A DNA stretch of 51,204 nucleotides from JAAFHS01 sp031396505 (GTDB taxonomy: Bacteria > Pseudomonadota > Alphaproteobacteria > Rhodobacterales > Rhodobacteraceae): assembly GCA_031396505.1 (NCBI GenBank), contig JANNKX010000350.1, forward strand, positions 1-51,204, given 5' to 3'. A program made the translations under genes and the position numbers. This document shows, one piece after another, positions 1 to 8,658 of the stretch; the first letter of the stretch is position 1; each line of letters begins with the position of its first letter. The notes beneath the pieces were generated by a model. That model saw only the letters and a list, made by a program, of their open reading frames with translations, made no database searches and had not been told where the DNA came from.

Positions 1-2055
1 ACCCTGCCGCCAGTGTCCATTCTTGCGATTTTGCCGCCTGATCCAGCGGGTGACCAATTCGCCCGACCGATGGAATGGACAGGCGAAAGCGAAGCGCCGC
101 GCATCCTGTTCATGCCGCGTAAGGGTGATGCGCCCGTGGCCGAAGGCGACCGCATTCTCGCGCGTCTGACGCAGGTTGCCGCCGCTGATCACGCATATGA
201 GGCGCGCCTGATCCGCAAGATCGGCGCGAACCCGCTGAAAATCCTTGGCATCTTTCGCAGCAATGCCGAAGGCGGCCGCATCATGCCAATCGACAAAGGG
301 CAGGACAAGGAATGGCGCGTTGGTCCTGATCTGACCATGAATGCGCGTGATGGCGAATTGGTCGAGGCGGAACAGGCCGGCCCCAAACGCCTTGGCCTGC
401 CAACCGCACGCATCACCGCGCGGCTGGGTGACCCGACCGGCCCGCGTGCCGTCAGCCTGATTGCCATCCACCAGCACGGCATCCCGGATCAATTCCCCGA
501 TGAAGTGATTGCCCAAGCGGATGCCGCGCAGCCCGCGAGCCCGCAAGGGCGCGAGGACCTGCGCGGTGTCCCCTTGGTGACGATCGACCCGTCCGATGCG
601 CGCGACCGTGATGACGCGGTTTATGCGGCACCCGATCCCAACCCCAAAAACTCCGGCGGCCATATCGTCTGGGTGGCCATCGCCGACGTTGCCCATTATG
701 TGACCCCGGGTTCCGCCCTTGACCGCGAGGCGCGCAAACGAGGCAATTCCACCTATTTCCCCGACCGTGTCGTGCCGATGCTGCCCGATGTTCTGTCAGG
801 CGATCTGTGTTCTTTGCACGAAAACGTCGACCGCGCCTGCCTTGCCGTCTGCATGGTTCTGGATGCGCAGGGTCACAAGATCAGCCACCGTTTCACCCGC
901 GCAATCATGCGGTCTGTCGCCTCATTGGCCTATGAGGACGTGCAGTCCGCGATTGACGGAAACCCGGGTCCCCGCACCGAACCCTTGCTCGACACGATTC
1001 TGCGCCCGCTTTATGCGGCCTATGAAACCACCAAATCCGCCCGTGCTGTGCGCCAGCCGCTCGATCTTGATCTGCCGGAACGCAAGATCATTCTGGCGGA
1101 TGATGGCCATGTTACCTCCGTTGCCTACAAAGATCGCCTCGATGCACACCGCCTGATCGAGGAATTCATGATCCTCGCCAACGTGGCCGCTGCCGAAGAA
1201 CTGATCGCGCTGAAACGCCCGCTGCTGTTCCGGGTCCATGAAGAACCCAGCCCCGACCGGCTTGAGGCGTTGCGCGATGTGGCCGAGGCGTCCGGGTTCA
1301 TCCTCGCCAAGGGGCAGGTTCTGAAAACAGCGCACCTGAACCGTCTGCTGGATCAGGCCAAGGGAACCGATTTTGCCGAACTGATGAACATCTCCACCCT
1401 GCGCTCGATGCCGCAGGCCTATTACCACCCTGCGAATTTCGGCCATTTTGGCCTTGCCCTGCGGTCTTACGCCCATTTCACCTCGCCCATCCGGCGCTAT
1501 TCCGATCTGATCGTGCACCGCGCGCTGATTGCGGGGCATGGCTGGGGCAAGGATGGCCTGTCGCCGCAGGACGTGGAAAGCCTTGATGAAACCGCCAAGC
1601 TGATTTCCGACACTGAACGCCGCTCGATGGTCGCCGAACGCGATACCACCGACCGTTATCTGGCAGCCTATCTGTCCGACCGGATCGGGGCCACCTTCAC
1701 CGGGCGCATCTCAGGCGTTCAGGGCTTCGGGCTGTTCGTGAAACTGGATGAAACCGGGGCCGATGGGCTGGTGCCGATCCGGGCCATCGGGCGCGAGTTT
1801 TATCACTATGACCGTGATGCCCAGACCCTGATGGGCGCTGATACCGGCATCATCATCGGCATTGGCCAACGTGTGACAGTGCGGCTGGCCGAGGCCGTGC
1901 CGGTGACGGGCGGACTTCTGCTCGAACTGCTGGAGATCGAAGATCGCGCGCTGCCAGCAGGTGCCAAAGCCGCCCGTGGCCGCCCCGCCCCCCGGCGCGC
2001 CGGGGCCGAAGCCGCGCGCGAGGCGAAACGCCGCGTGATCCGCAAGCGGCGGTGA
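1..2055 (+). CDS. rnr: Ribonuclease R, 5' end outside window
   Basis: 3'-5' exoribonuclease of the RNB (RNase II) family, which degrades structured mRNA and rRNA in the cytoplasm. The frame is open from base 1 and the first in-frame start (GTG at 13) falls inside the conserved region, so the true start lies upstream. About 680 residues are visible. The RNB active-site motif IDPSDARDRDDAV sits at visible residues 191-203; its aspartates bind the catalytic Mg ions. An S1 RNA-binding domain (GATFTGRISGVQGFGLFV) follows near residues 560-640, and the protein ends in an Arg/Lys/Ala-rich tail typical of RNase R rather than RNase II. The next gene starts 62 bases downstream on the same strand. Confidence 0.95.
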   Translation, partial: TLPPVSILAILPPDPAGDQFARPMEWTGESEAPRILFMPRKGDAPVAEGDRILARLTQVAAADHAYEARLIRKIGANPLKILGIFRSNAEGGRIMPIDKGQDKEWRVGPDLTMNARDGELVEAEQAGPKRLGLPTARITARLGDPTGPRAVSLIAIHQHGIPDQFPDEVIAQADAAQPASPQGREDLRGVPLVTIDPSDARDRDDAVYAAPDPNPKNSGGHIVWVAIADVAHYVTPGSALDREARKRGNSTYFPDRVVPMLPDVLSGDLCSLHENVDRACLAVCMVLDAQGHKISHRFTRAIMRSVASLAYEDVQSAIDGNPGPRTEPLLDTILRPLYAAYETTKSARAVRQPLDLDLPERKIILADDGHVTSVAYKDRLDAHRLIEEFMILANVAAAEELIALKRPLLFRVHEEPSPDRLEALRDVAEASGFILAKGQVLKTAHLNRLLDQAKGTDFAELMNISTLRSMPQAYYHPANFGHFGLALRSYAHFTSPIRRYSDLIVHRALIAGHGWGKDGLSPQDVESLDETAKLISDTERRSMVAERDTTDRYLAAYLSDRIGATFTGRISGVQGFGLFVKLDETGADGLVPIRAIGREFYHYDRDAQTLMGADTGIIIGIGQRVTVRLAEAVPVTGGLLLELLEIEDRALPAGAKAARGRPAPRRAGAEAAREAKRRVIRKRR

Positions 2056-2117
2056 CACCACGCTTTTCGGCCCGTGTATTTCGCGCTATCGTTATGTAAA
2101 AAACGGGCGGTGATCGG

Positions 2118-3338
2118 ATGCAAAGAATACTATTGGCGACGGCCATGATTTTGGGCGCCGGCATGGCGTCCGCACAAACATCAGTGACCGAGGAGGCCGC
2201 AGTGACAATCACGGGCACCGATGCAGGCTTTCAGGCGTGGATCGCGACCTTCCGCCCGCGCGCAGTGGCGGCGGGTATCGACACCGACACCTTTGACAAG
2301 GCCTTCCAGGGTGCCTCATTCGATCCTGTGGTCATTGAACGGGACCGCAATCAAGGCGAGTTTACCCGCACGATCTGGGATTACCTTGATCGTGCCGTGT
2401 CCGATCTGCGTGTCACCAACGGGCAGGACATGCTGGCCAGACACGCAGCCCTGCTGGACCGTATCGAGGCACGCTATCACGTCGACCGCGCGGTCGTGCT
2501 GGCGGTCTGGGGTCTGGAATCCTCGTATGGGGCGTTCATGGGCGATCATCATTTGCCTTCGTCGCTGGCCAGTCTTGCCTATGACGGGCGGCGGGGCGCG
2601 TTCTTTGAAGGGCAGTTGATTGCCGCCCTGAAAATCCTGCAGAACGGCGATGTGACGGCAGACCGCATGACCGGCAGTTGGGCCGGGGCCATGGGCCACA
2701 CGCAGTTCATGCCGACAAGCTATCTGGCAACAGCGGTTGATTTCACGGGTGACGGACGGCGCGATATCTGGTCGGGTGATCCGGCAGATGCGCTGGCATC
2801 AACCGCAGCCTATCTGCAAAAGGCGGGATGGGTGTTCGGGCGGCCATGGGGCGTGGAAATCACCCTGCCCGCAGATTTCGATTATGACCAATCGGGCGAC
2901 CGGGTGGAAAAGCCGGTGGCCGACTGGCAGGCCATGGGCGTGCGTCTGGCGGGCGGGGGCGATCTGCCCGATCACGGCCCGGCAAAGATATTGTTGCCTG
3001 CCGGGGCAAAAGGTGCCGCGTTCCTGATCTTTGCCAATTTCCGCGCGATCGAGGCGTATAATGCGGCTGACGCCTATGTCATCGGCATCGGTCATCTGGC
3101 CGACCGGATCAGGGGCGGTGCCCCGTTCAAGGCCACCTGGCCCCGCCATCTGCGTGCAATGCCGGAGGCTGAGCGTATCGAACTGCAGCGTCTGCTGACG
3201 GCGGCGGGGTTTGATACGGGCGGCGCGGATGGCAAGATCGGCCCACTGACGGTGGCGGCCGTAAAAGCCTATCAGCGCAGCAACGGGCAGGTGCCCGATG
3301 GCTATGCCTCGCCCGATATTCTGGATGCGCTACGCTGA
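2118..3338 (+). CDS. Lytic murein transglycosylase, MltB/SLT_2 family
   Basis: Predicted periplasmic enzyme that cleaves the MurNAc-GlcNAc bond of peptidoglycan to give 1,6-anhydro-MurNAc ends. It has a Sec signal peptide (residues 1-19, cleavage after GMASA). The MltB-type domain follows, with catalytic Glu at about residue 134 in the motif WGLESSYG and the downstream motif GAMGHTQFMPTSY. The C-terminal 60 residues form a PG_binding_1 domain (ERIELQRLLTAAGFDTGG, then GPLTVAAVKAYQ). At 406 residues it has the usual length for the alphaproteobacterial subfamily. It lacks an obvious lipobox and so is probably soluble. Its 3' end overlaps that of the convergent YcaQ-type gene by 9 bases. Confidence 0.93.
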   Translation: MQRILLATAMILGAGMASAQTSVTEEAAVTITGTDAGFQAWIATFRPRAVAAGIDTDTFDKAFQGASFDPVVIERDRNQGEFTRTIWDYLDRAVSDLRVTNGQDMLARHAALLDRIEARYHVDRAVVLAVWGLESSYGAFMGDHHLPSSLASLAYDGRRGAFFEGQLIAALKILQNGDVTADRMTGSWAGAMGHTQFMPTSYLATAVDFTGDGRRDIWSGDPADALASTAAYLQKAGWVFGRPWGVEITLPADFDYDQSGDRVEKPVADWQAMGVRLAGGGDLPDHGPAKILLPAGAKGAAFLIFANFRAIEAYNAADAYVIGIGHLADRIRGGAPFKATWPRHLRAMPEAERIELQRLLTAAGFDTGGADGKIGPLTVAAVKAYQRSNGQVPDGYASPDILDALR

Positions 3339-4532
3339 CGCGCGCAGCCAGCCGTCGGCCATCTCCACCCGGTCGCAGCCCGCAAAGCTGGCCAGTCGTC
3401 CCAAGGCCGTATCCAGCCGCGCGAGGCGTGCCACGGTCATCCTGACCCCCGGCTCGGGCCAGAGCGCACGCACCTGCAAGGCACCCGCATCGCGAAACGC
3501 CTTGGCATCGATGCGCCCGATAATCGCCGCCCCTTCCAGCACAGGAAAGACGTAATAGCCGTATTGCCGCTGTGCCTCGGGCACGAACACCTCGATCCGG
3601 TAGAAAAATCCGAACAACCGTTCCGCCCGCTTGCGGTCCCGCAATGCGGGGTCAAATGGTGAAAGGACGCGGATGCGGGCCGGCGGATCAGGGGTGACTT
3701 CGGATGCAATCCCCGGCCAGGCAAACGACCGCCGCAAGGTGCCATCCGCGCCTTCAACCATCACTTCGGCAAGCTCACCCCGTGCAAGGGCCCCCATGCA
3801 CCATGCCTTCGCCGCTTCGGGGCTGACGCCCCCCCAGTAGGCCGCGATCTCACCGCTTGTGCCAAACCCGATCCGGTCAAGTGCGCTGCGGCAGGCCCAA
3901 TCGGTGCTTTCATGTTCTGTCGGTGCGGGTGCGCAGTGGTGGGGATGCAAAACCCGTTCCGTCAGGTCATAGATCTTGCGGAAACTGTCGCGCCGCGTGA
4001 CCGAAATCTCGCCCACACGCCACAGGTATTCAAGTGCGGCTTTCGACGGATGCCAATCCCACCAGCCGCCCTTGCCCCGCACCTCGCCCACCCCCACGTC
4101 CGAGGACGAAACCGGGCCATGATCCGCGATCTGGCGCAAAACGGTGTCGAACTTTTCAACAAAGTCGTGCCTTTGCCACCCCGTCCACCGCGCGACCAGA
4201 CGCGCGCGGTCTTGTGCAAAGCGGTGCTTCCAATGCGGAAAGACGGTTGCGGGCAGGATCGATGCATCATGGGTCCAGTGTTCCCACAAGGTGCGGTCCT
4301 TTTCCAGCAGCCGTTTCAGGTTGGCAGGCCGATACGACTGCCGCCGCGCGAACAGGATCATGTGATGCGCGCGTTCGACGGTATTGATGCTGTCGACCTG
4401 CACGAACCCGATCCGGTCGATCAAGCCCAACAGATCATCGCCCTTGGCCGTGCCCACCGGCGCATCCGAAAGGGCATGGCGGTGCAGAAATATCCGCCGG
4501 GCAAGCGCGTTGGGGATGATGGGCAGGGACAT
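3330..4532 (-). CDS. Winged-helix DNA glycosylase, YcaQ/AlkX family
   Basis: Member of the HTH_42 (DUF1006) family; E. coli YcaQ unhooks DNA interstrand crosslinks and N7-alkylguanine adducts. The catalytic QxD motif is visible as GFVQVDSINTVERAHH (Gln45 and Asp47 from the chosen start). Typical later motifs are WEHWTHDASILP and RILSPFDP-like (RVLSPFDPALRDRKRAERLF). The start at 4532 (MSLPIIPNALARR) is preferred because the open frame upstream of it shows no family similarity. That gives 400 residues, as expected. It converges on, and overlaps by 9 bases, the lytic transglycosylase gene. Confidence 0.88.
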   Translation of the reverse strand: MSLPIIPNALARRIFLHRHALSDAPVGTAKGDDLLGLIDRIGFVQVDSINTVERAHHMILFARRQSYRPANLKRLLEKDRTLWEHWTHDASILPATVFPHWKHRFAQDRARLVARWTGWQRHDFVEKFDTVLRQIADHGPVSSSDVGVGEVRGKGGWWDWHPSKAALEYLWRVGEISVTRRDSFRKIYDLTERVLHPHHCAPAPTEHESTDWACRSALDRIGFGTSGEIAAYWGGVSPEAAKAWCMGALARGELAEVMVEGADGTLRRSFAWPGIASEVTPDPPARIRVLSPFDPALRDRKRAERLFGFFYRIEVFVPEAQRQYGYYVFPVLEGAAIIGRIDAKAFRDAGALQVRALWPEPGVRMTVARLARLDTALGRLASFAGCDRVEMADGWLRASA

Positions 4533-4708
4533 TCCGAAATGCCTATCAATCATGCAGCGCGCCGCCAAGTCATTCCCGTTTTTCAACGCGTGAAACATTG
4601 CGGGATATTCTGCCGATAGGCCGCGCCCACGGTGCTGGACTGGTGCCGCAATCCCCCATCACAAAGATCGCAATCCCTGACGTTACAGAACGGCATTGAC
4701 CCACCCCC

Positions 4709-4888
4709 AAGGGGTTTTCGTTCATCCTGATCGTGACGGGCATGGATCTGGAGATCGTCCTGCCCGAGGGGCGCGATCTGGTGGTGGCCGGCGCGATGAT
4801 ATCGATCCTGCTGAACCCGCGGTTGTTCAAGGCGCTGGATCGGTGGGGTGGGCAACGGGTAGTCGCAGTGCAAAACTCCAAAAGTTGA
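4709..4888 (+). pseudogene. C-terminal remnant of a CPA2 (KefB/YbaL-like) cation:proton antiporter
   Basis: Read in the frame of base 4721, this stretch gives KGFSFILIVTGMDLEIVLPE, then GRDLVVAGAMISILLNPRLF, then a TGA stop at 4886. This is the conserved last membrane segment of monovalent cation:proton antiporter-2 proteins (usual pattern GEFSFIL...LPEEGRDLILAGALLSITLNPLLF). There is an in-frame stop just upstream and no start, so only about 58 codons survive. It lies between the divergently oriented start of the YcaQ-type gene and the AT-rich dyad repeat. Identification is from motif memory. Confidence 0.7.
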
Positions 4889-4902
4889 CGGCTGTCAATT
4901 TT
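4881..4902. repeat. Dyad repeat copy 1 (TTGAC-N4-GTCAA core)
   Basis: Arms AAAGTTGAC and GTCAATTTT around the spacer GGCT. This is the first of three copies in the window; here the left arm has one mismatch to perfect symmetry. It overlaps the stop of the antiporter remnant and is followed by about 45 bases of very AT-rich DNA. Confidence 0.8.
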
Positions 4903-4936
4903 ATGAATTAATTATAAATAACAACAATTTAAAAAG

Positions 4937-4945
4937 TTATCCACA
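4937..4945 (+). other. Perfect DnaA-box match in AT-rich intergenic DNA
   Basis: TTATCCACA matches the DnaA-box consensus exactly. It lies in the AT-rich gap between dyad copy 1 and the 3' end of rlmN. Only one box was seen, so this may be chance or a DnaA titration or regulatory site; it is not evidence of an origin. Confidence 0.35.
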
Positions 4946-4977
4946 GGCAATTTTAAGCTTTGGTTAACGATTGCGGA

Positions 4978-6153
4978 TCACGGCGACGCCGAAATATCGG
5001 CCGCGATTGCCGCCCTTGATTTACGTCCGCGTTCCGTCGCCGATTTCAATTGCCCGCAGGCCGCCATGATATCTTCGCCGCGCGGCGTGCGGATCGGGCT
5101 TGCGTAACCGGCGTTGTGGATGATGTCGGCAAACGTGTGGATGCGGTTGCCCGATGACCGCTTGTAGGGCGCACCCGGCCATTCGTTGAACGGGATCAGG
5201 TTCACCTTGGCCGGAATCCCGCGCAGCAGTTCGACCAGCCGGTAGGCGTCTTCCTTGCTGTCGTTCACGCCCTCAAGCATCACATATTCGAACGTGATGC
5301 GTTCGCTGTTCGACAGACCCGGATAATCGCGCAGCGCGTCCAGCAGTGTCGCGATATTCCATTTCTTGTTGATCGGCACCAACTGGTCGCGCACAGCATC
5401 CGTCGTGGCGTGGAACGACACGGCCAGCAGACAGCCGATTTCGGTTGCCGCGCGGGCGATTTCCGGTACCACACCGGATGTGGACAGCGTGATGCGACGG
5501 CGACCAAGGGCAATACCTTCGCCGTCCATCACGATCTTCATCGCATCACGCACGTTTTCGAAGTTATACAGCGGCTCGCCCATGCCCATCAGCACGACGT
5601 TGGAGATCAGCCGCGTCTCATCCTTGGGCCCCTGCACGGGCCATTCGCCAAGGTCATCCCGCGCCAGCATCACTTGACCCACGATTTCGCCCGCTGTCAG
5701 GTTGCGCACCAGTTTCTGCGTGCCTGTATGGCAGAACGAACAGGTCAGTGTGCAACCGACCTGACTGGAAATGCACAGGGTGCCCCGGTCCGTTTCGGGG
5801 ATATAAACCACCTCAACCTCGTGCCCGCCTGCGATCCGCACAAGGTATTTGCGGGTGCCATCCGCGCTGATCTGGCGGGTGACGACTTCGGGCAGATCAA
5901 TCGTGAAATGCGCAGCCAGCAGCGTGCGATAGTCCTTGGCCAGATTGGTCATTGCCGCGAAATCGCGGATGCCCCAGTGGTAAACCCATTGCCACAACTG
6001 CCCCAGCCGCATCTTGGCCTGCTTTTCAGGCGTGCCTGCCGCAATCAGCGCCGCGCGCAACTGATCGCGCGTCAGCCCGACAATGTTTATCAGACCGCCG
6101 TCAGGCAGTTTGCGCGGGATGGTCAGAACGTCTTGGGTGATCGGCGCGGTCAT
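4978..6153 (-). CDS. rlmN: Dual-specificity RNA methyltransferase RlmN
   Basis: Radical-SAM enzyme that methylates C2 of A2503 in 23S rRNA and A37 of some tRNAs. The [4Fe-4S] motif CxxxCxxC is at residues 134-141 (GCTLTCSFCHTG). The C-terminal methyl-carrying Cys is in IMAACGQLKS. The start at 6153 (MTAPITQDVLTIPRK) matches the usual N-terminus of Rhodobacterales RlmN; two in-frame ATGs upstream (6183, 6246) would add unconserved residues. The result is 391 residues, normal for the family. The IalB-family gene lies upstream on the same strand, separated by its own terminator. Confidence 0.97.
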   Translation of the reverse strand: MTAPITQDVLTIPRKLPDGGLINIVGLTRDQLRAALIAAGTPEKQAKMRLGQLWQWVYHWGIRDFAAMTNLAKDYRTLLAAHFTIDLPEVVTRQISADGTRKYLVRIAGGHEVEVVYIPETDRGTLCISSQVGCTLTCSFCHTGTQKLVRNLTAGEIVGQVMLARDDLGEWPVQGPKDETRLISNVVLMGMGEPLYNFENVRDAMKIVMDGEGIALGRRRITLSTSGVVPEIARAATEIGCLLAVSFHATTDAVRDQLVPINKKWNIATLLDALRDYPGLSNSERITFEYVMLEGVNDSKEDAYRLVELLRGIPAKVNLIPFNEWPGAPYKRSSGNRIHTFADIIHNAGYASPIRTPRGEDIMAACGQLKSATERGRKSRAAIAADISASP

Positions 6154-6200
6154 CGGGGATTCTCTGGGCTGCAGGAGGGTCATATAATCCAGCCTTGCGC

Positions 6201-6230
6201 AAAACAAAACGCCCCGGACGTGCCGGGGCG
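6201..6230 (-). terminator. Rho-independent terminator of the IalB-family gene
   Basis: On the minus strand CGCCCCGG and CCGGGGCG form a perfect 8-bp stem with a 5-base loop, followed by TTTTGTTTTG. It starts 22 bases after the stop of the IalB-family gene, so it should separate that gene from rlmN. Confidence 0.9.
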
Positions 6231-6252
6231 CATCGGCGTCAGGCAATGCGCG

Positions 6253-6777
6253 TTACTGGCACTGTTTTTTCGCCTCGTCGTTTGCGGCGGTAAAGCCGCG
6301 CAAGGAAAAACGGTCGGTCGTTTCATTGCCGCGTTGCGACCGGGCAACAAGTACCGCATCGGTGCCGTTCTGCATTGCCGCCAGCAGGGTTGCGTCAGCC
6401 TCGGGTGATGCGGGCCAGGCCCATTCGCCATCGGTGAACAGATCGAACTTGTTGTCGCCAATCGTTATGGCAACAGTCGACCCTGTTTCAAAGTTATAGC
6501 CCCCGGTGAACGACACTTCACCCGCACTGCCGCCGTCGCGGTAGGTCACGAACAACAGGATGTCACTGCGGCTGACCTGCACGGGGCTGCCATCTTTCTG
6601 CGCCGTGGATTCCTTTGGCGCGGACACGCCCCAGCATTCTTTTGGCGTGCCGTCGGTAAAAACGCTCCAATCCGTCAGCTGCGCGACGTTATTGGTGGAT
6701 TCCTGCGCCACGGCACCCTGCGCCAGAGTCGCTGCGATTGCGGCAATGGCGGCCCCGCGCCCGATTGCAATTATCAT
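6253..6777 (-). CDS. IalB-family periplasmic protein
   Basis: Invasion-associated locus B family (named from Bartonella; common in free-living alphaproteobacteria, where its function is not well defined). The 174-residue protein has a signal peptide ending AQGAVAQES, then the mature motif LTDWSVFTDGTPKECWGVSAP. Later features are DILLFVTYRDGG and a C-terminal RGFTAANDEAKKQC; the two Cys could form a disulfide. The start at 6777 is supported by GGAGG about 11 bases upstream; the longer open frame is not conserved-looking. A strong terminator follows directly. Confidence 0.88.
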   Translation of the reverse strand: MIIAIGRGAAIAAIAATLAQGAVAQESTNNVAQLTDWSVFTDGTPKECWGVSAPKESTAQKDGSPVQVSRSDILLFVTYRDGGSAGEVSFTGGYNFETGSTVAITIGDNKFDLFTDGEWAWPASPEADATLLAAMQNGTDAVLVARSQRGNETTDRFSLRGFTAANDEAKKQCQ

Positions 6778-6949
6778 GTCTGAACAGCCTCCAAGCTGCG
6801 TGATGCCCCGGCCCCGCCAACAGCCGCTTGTCGCGCGGCTTTTCCTGTGGCGCAGGCTTTGTTTACCCGATACCCGACATCTAACGCAAAAGCAGCGCTT
6901 GATGAAAGCCCTATGGGCGCGAAATCGCGCATGTGTGAGGGGGTAAGTG

Positions 6950-7939
6950 ATGCAAAATGCCATTCCGATGGTCGAAATCATGCGCGGGGGACGGGTCGAA
7001 AGCCTTCACCACGGCCATGCGGTGATCTGCAATGGCAAGGGTGAGGTGATCCGCGCATGGGGTGATCCGGGGGCGGTGATCTTTCCACGGTCATCCTGCA
7101 AGATGATTCAGGCGCTGCCATTGATGGAATCGGGGGTGGGGGCGGGGCTGTCGGACCGCCACGTGGCGCTGGCCTGTGCCAGTCATCAGGGGGCCCCCGT
7201 GCATACCGATCTGGTCGGGCGCTGGCTGCATGACTTGCATCTTGCGGAAAGCGACCTGCGCTGCGGGGCGCATGAACCCTATGATCACGATGCGCGCAAC
7301 GCCCTTGTATGCGCGCATCAAAAGCCATGCCAGATCCACAACAATTGTTCGGGCAAACATGCCGGATTCCTGATGATGACGCAGGCAATGAAGGCGGGGC
7401 CGGAGTATACGGAAATCGATCATCCGTTGCAGCAGGCGATCCTGCAAGCGACGCAAGAGGTGACAGATGAGGCCAGCCCCGGTTACGGCATCGACGGCTG
7501 TTCTGCGCCAAATCACGCCTGCACGATCCATGGCCTTGCGCGGGCGATGGCGGTCTTTGCGGTGGCGTCAGATGCCGGTAATGCACGGGCGCGGGCAATG
7601 CACCGGATAACGCGTGCGATGCATGCGCATCCTGATCTGGTCGCAGGCGAAGGGCGGGCCTGCACCGAACTGATGCGGGCGATCCCCGATGTGGTGGCCC
7701 TGAAAACCGGGGCGGAAGGCGTTTACACCGGCATCCTGCCGACGCTTGGTCTTGGCATCGCGGTCAAGGCGGCGGATGGCCATACGCGCGCGGCGGAAGC
7801 AGTGATTACGGGGCTGCTGATCCATCTTGGGGTGCTTGCCGCAAACCATCCGGCGGCGCAAAGGCGGCTTGGCGGCATGCAGCGCAACTGGCGCGGGTTC
7901 GAGACGGGGAATACACGGCTAATCTCCGGATTGATCTGA
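6950..7939 (+). CDS. L-asparaginase II-type amidohydrolase (COG4448)
   Basis: Family of rhizobial-type thermolabile asparaginases, predicted to hydrolyse L-asparagine to aspartate and ammonia. The conserved elements are VEIMRGGRVESLHHGHAV near the N-terminus, FPRSSCKMIQALPL (the serine/lysine motif), HEPYDHDAR and NNCSGKHAGFL. No signal peptide is visible, so it is probably cytoplasmic. The ATG at 6950 is chosen over the adjacent GTG at 6947 because the purine-rich GAGGGGG stretch lies about 7 bases upstream. It is 329 residues long, full length for the family. A series of strong hairpins follows its stop. Confidence 0.9.
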   Translation: MQNAIPMVEIMRGGRVESLHHGHAVICNGKGEVIRAWGDPGAVIFPRSSCKMIQALPLMESGVGAGLSDRHVALACASHQGAPVHTDLVGRWLHDLHLAESDLRCGAHEPYDHDARNALVCAHQKPCQIHNNCSGKHAGFLMMTQAMKAGPEYTEIDHPLQQAILQATQEVTDEASPGYGIDGCSAPNHACTIHGLARAMAVFAVASDAGNARARAMHRITRAMHAHPDLVAGEGRACTELMRAIPDVVALKTGAEGVYTGILPTLGLGIAVKAADGHTRAAEAVITGLLIHLGVLAANHPAAQRRLGGMQRNWRGFETGNTRLISGLI

Positions 7940-7976
7940 CGTGATCGCCGTCTGCGATTTGATTTCAACTTAGGGC

Positions 7977-8013
7977 GGATCGCCTTCAATCTGATTCAGA
8001 TTGACGGCGATCC
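7977..8013. other. Hairpin downstream of the asparaginase gene
   Basis: GGATCGCC pairs with GGCGATCC and, inside, CAATCTG pairs with CAGATTG, giving about 15 bp with a small internal loop. The right side (GACGGCGATC, 8003-8012) can instead pair with GATCGCCGTC just after the asparaginase stop. There is no U-tract. Confidence 0.6.
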
Positions 8014-8039
8014 AAGACAGGCAAGCCGTTGGTTATGTT

Positions 8040-8083
8040 GCGTATCGCTGCCAGTCGGGTGAACCTGATTGGCAGCGATACGC
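8040..8083. other. 20-bp hairpin with UGAA tetraloop
   Basis: GCGTATCGCTGCCA (8040-8053) pairs perfectly with TGGCAGCGATACGC (8070-8083). Pairing continues inward through GTCGGG/CCTGAT with two G-U pairs, to a TGAA loop. There is no U-tract, so it is not a standard terminator; it may be an mRNA 3'-end structure, part of a small RNA or a repeat. Confidence 0.65.
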
Positions 8084-8110
8084 TCTAATCGGCGCAAGGC
8101 ATCAGAAAGT

Positions 8111-8135
8111 GCCCCCGTCCATCCTGAACGGGGGC
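8111..8135 (+). terminator. GC-rich hairpin, possible terminator
   Basis: GCCCCCGT and ACGGGGGC form an 8-bp stem with a 9-base loop, followed by CTTCCTT. The region 7940-8310 between the asparaginase and DUF2794 genes holds this and the two preceding hairpins but no convincing gene. The U-poor tail makes the termination role uncertain. Confidence 0.4.
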
Positions 8136-8310
8136 CTTCCTTGCAGCGGGGGCCAACCGGACCACGGGCTGGGTGGGGGCAAACGCCCACGACCCGGCGG
8201 GGTTCTGTTCCCGCATGACTCAGTGATGGCCACCAAATGCGGCAACAGGGTGAAACCTTCGCGGTGATTGCATGGCTTGATTTGAAAGGCGAAGGCGATA
8301 AACTGAAGCA

Positions 8311-8658
8311 ATGACGGCACAGACACCGCCCCCCATTCCCTTTGCCGCGACCCTGCACGAGCAGGTGAGTTTTGATCGCCGCGAAATGGCAAGCATTCTG
8401 ACGCTGTATGGCCGCATGGTGGCGATGGGTGAATGGCGCGACTACGGGATTTCGATGCTGCGGGATATGGCGGTATTTTCCGTCTTTCGCCGCACATCGG
8501 AAAACCCGCTGTACCGCATTGAAAAGCGGCCACGCCTGCGCAGCAAACAGGGCATGTATGCGGTGGTGGGGATGGATGGGCAGACACTGCGGCGCGGGCA
8601 TGATCTTGCCGCCGTTCTTAAGGTGCTTGAAGCAAAGCTGATCCGCGCGGTGGACTAG
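8311..8658 (+). CDS. DUF2794 family protein
   Basis: A 115-residue protein of a family confined mainly to alphaproteobacteria, with no assigned function. Characteristic stretches are VSFDRREMASILTLYGRMV, WRDYGISMLRDMAVFSVFR and LYRIEKRPRLRSKQGMYAVV. No signal peptide or membrane segment is seen, so it is probably cytoplasmic. Its stop overlaps the 3' end of the convergent NlpC/P60 gene by 4 bases. Confidence 0.9.
   Translation: MTAQTPPPIPFAATLHEQVSFDRREMASILTLYGRMVAMGEWRDYGISMLRDMAVFSVFRRTSENPLYRIEKRPRLRSKQGMYAVVGMDGQTLRRGHDLAAVLKVLEAKLIRAVD

Noticed and set aside
4905..4980. Replication origin
   Set aside because: AT-rich DNA with one perfect DnaA box, but no second box and no origin-linked genes.
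5410..6408. Plus-strand ORF of 332 codons over rlmN
   Set aside because: Antisense shadow of rlmN and the IalB-family gene; no recognisable protein.
8001..8267. 88-codon ORF downstream of the asparaginase gene
   Set aside because: It runs through three perfect hairpins and has no ribosome-binding site or family similarity; the sequence is better explained as structured RNA or terminators.
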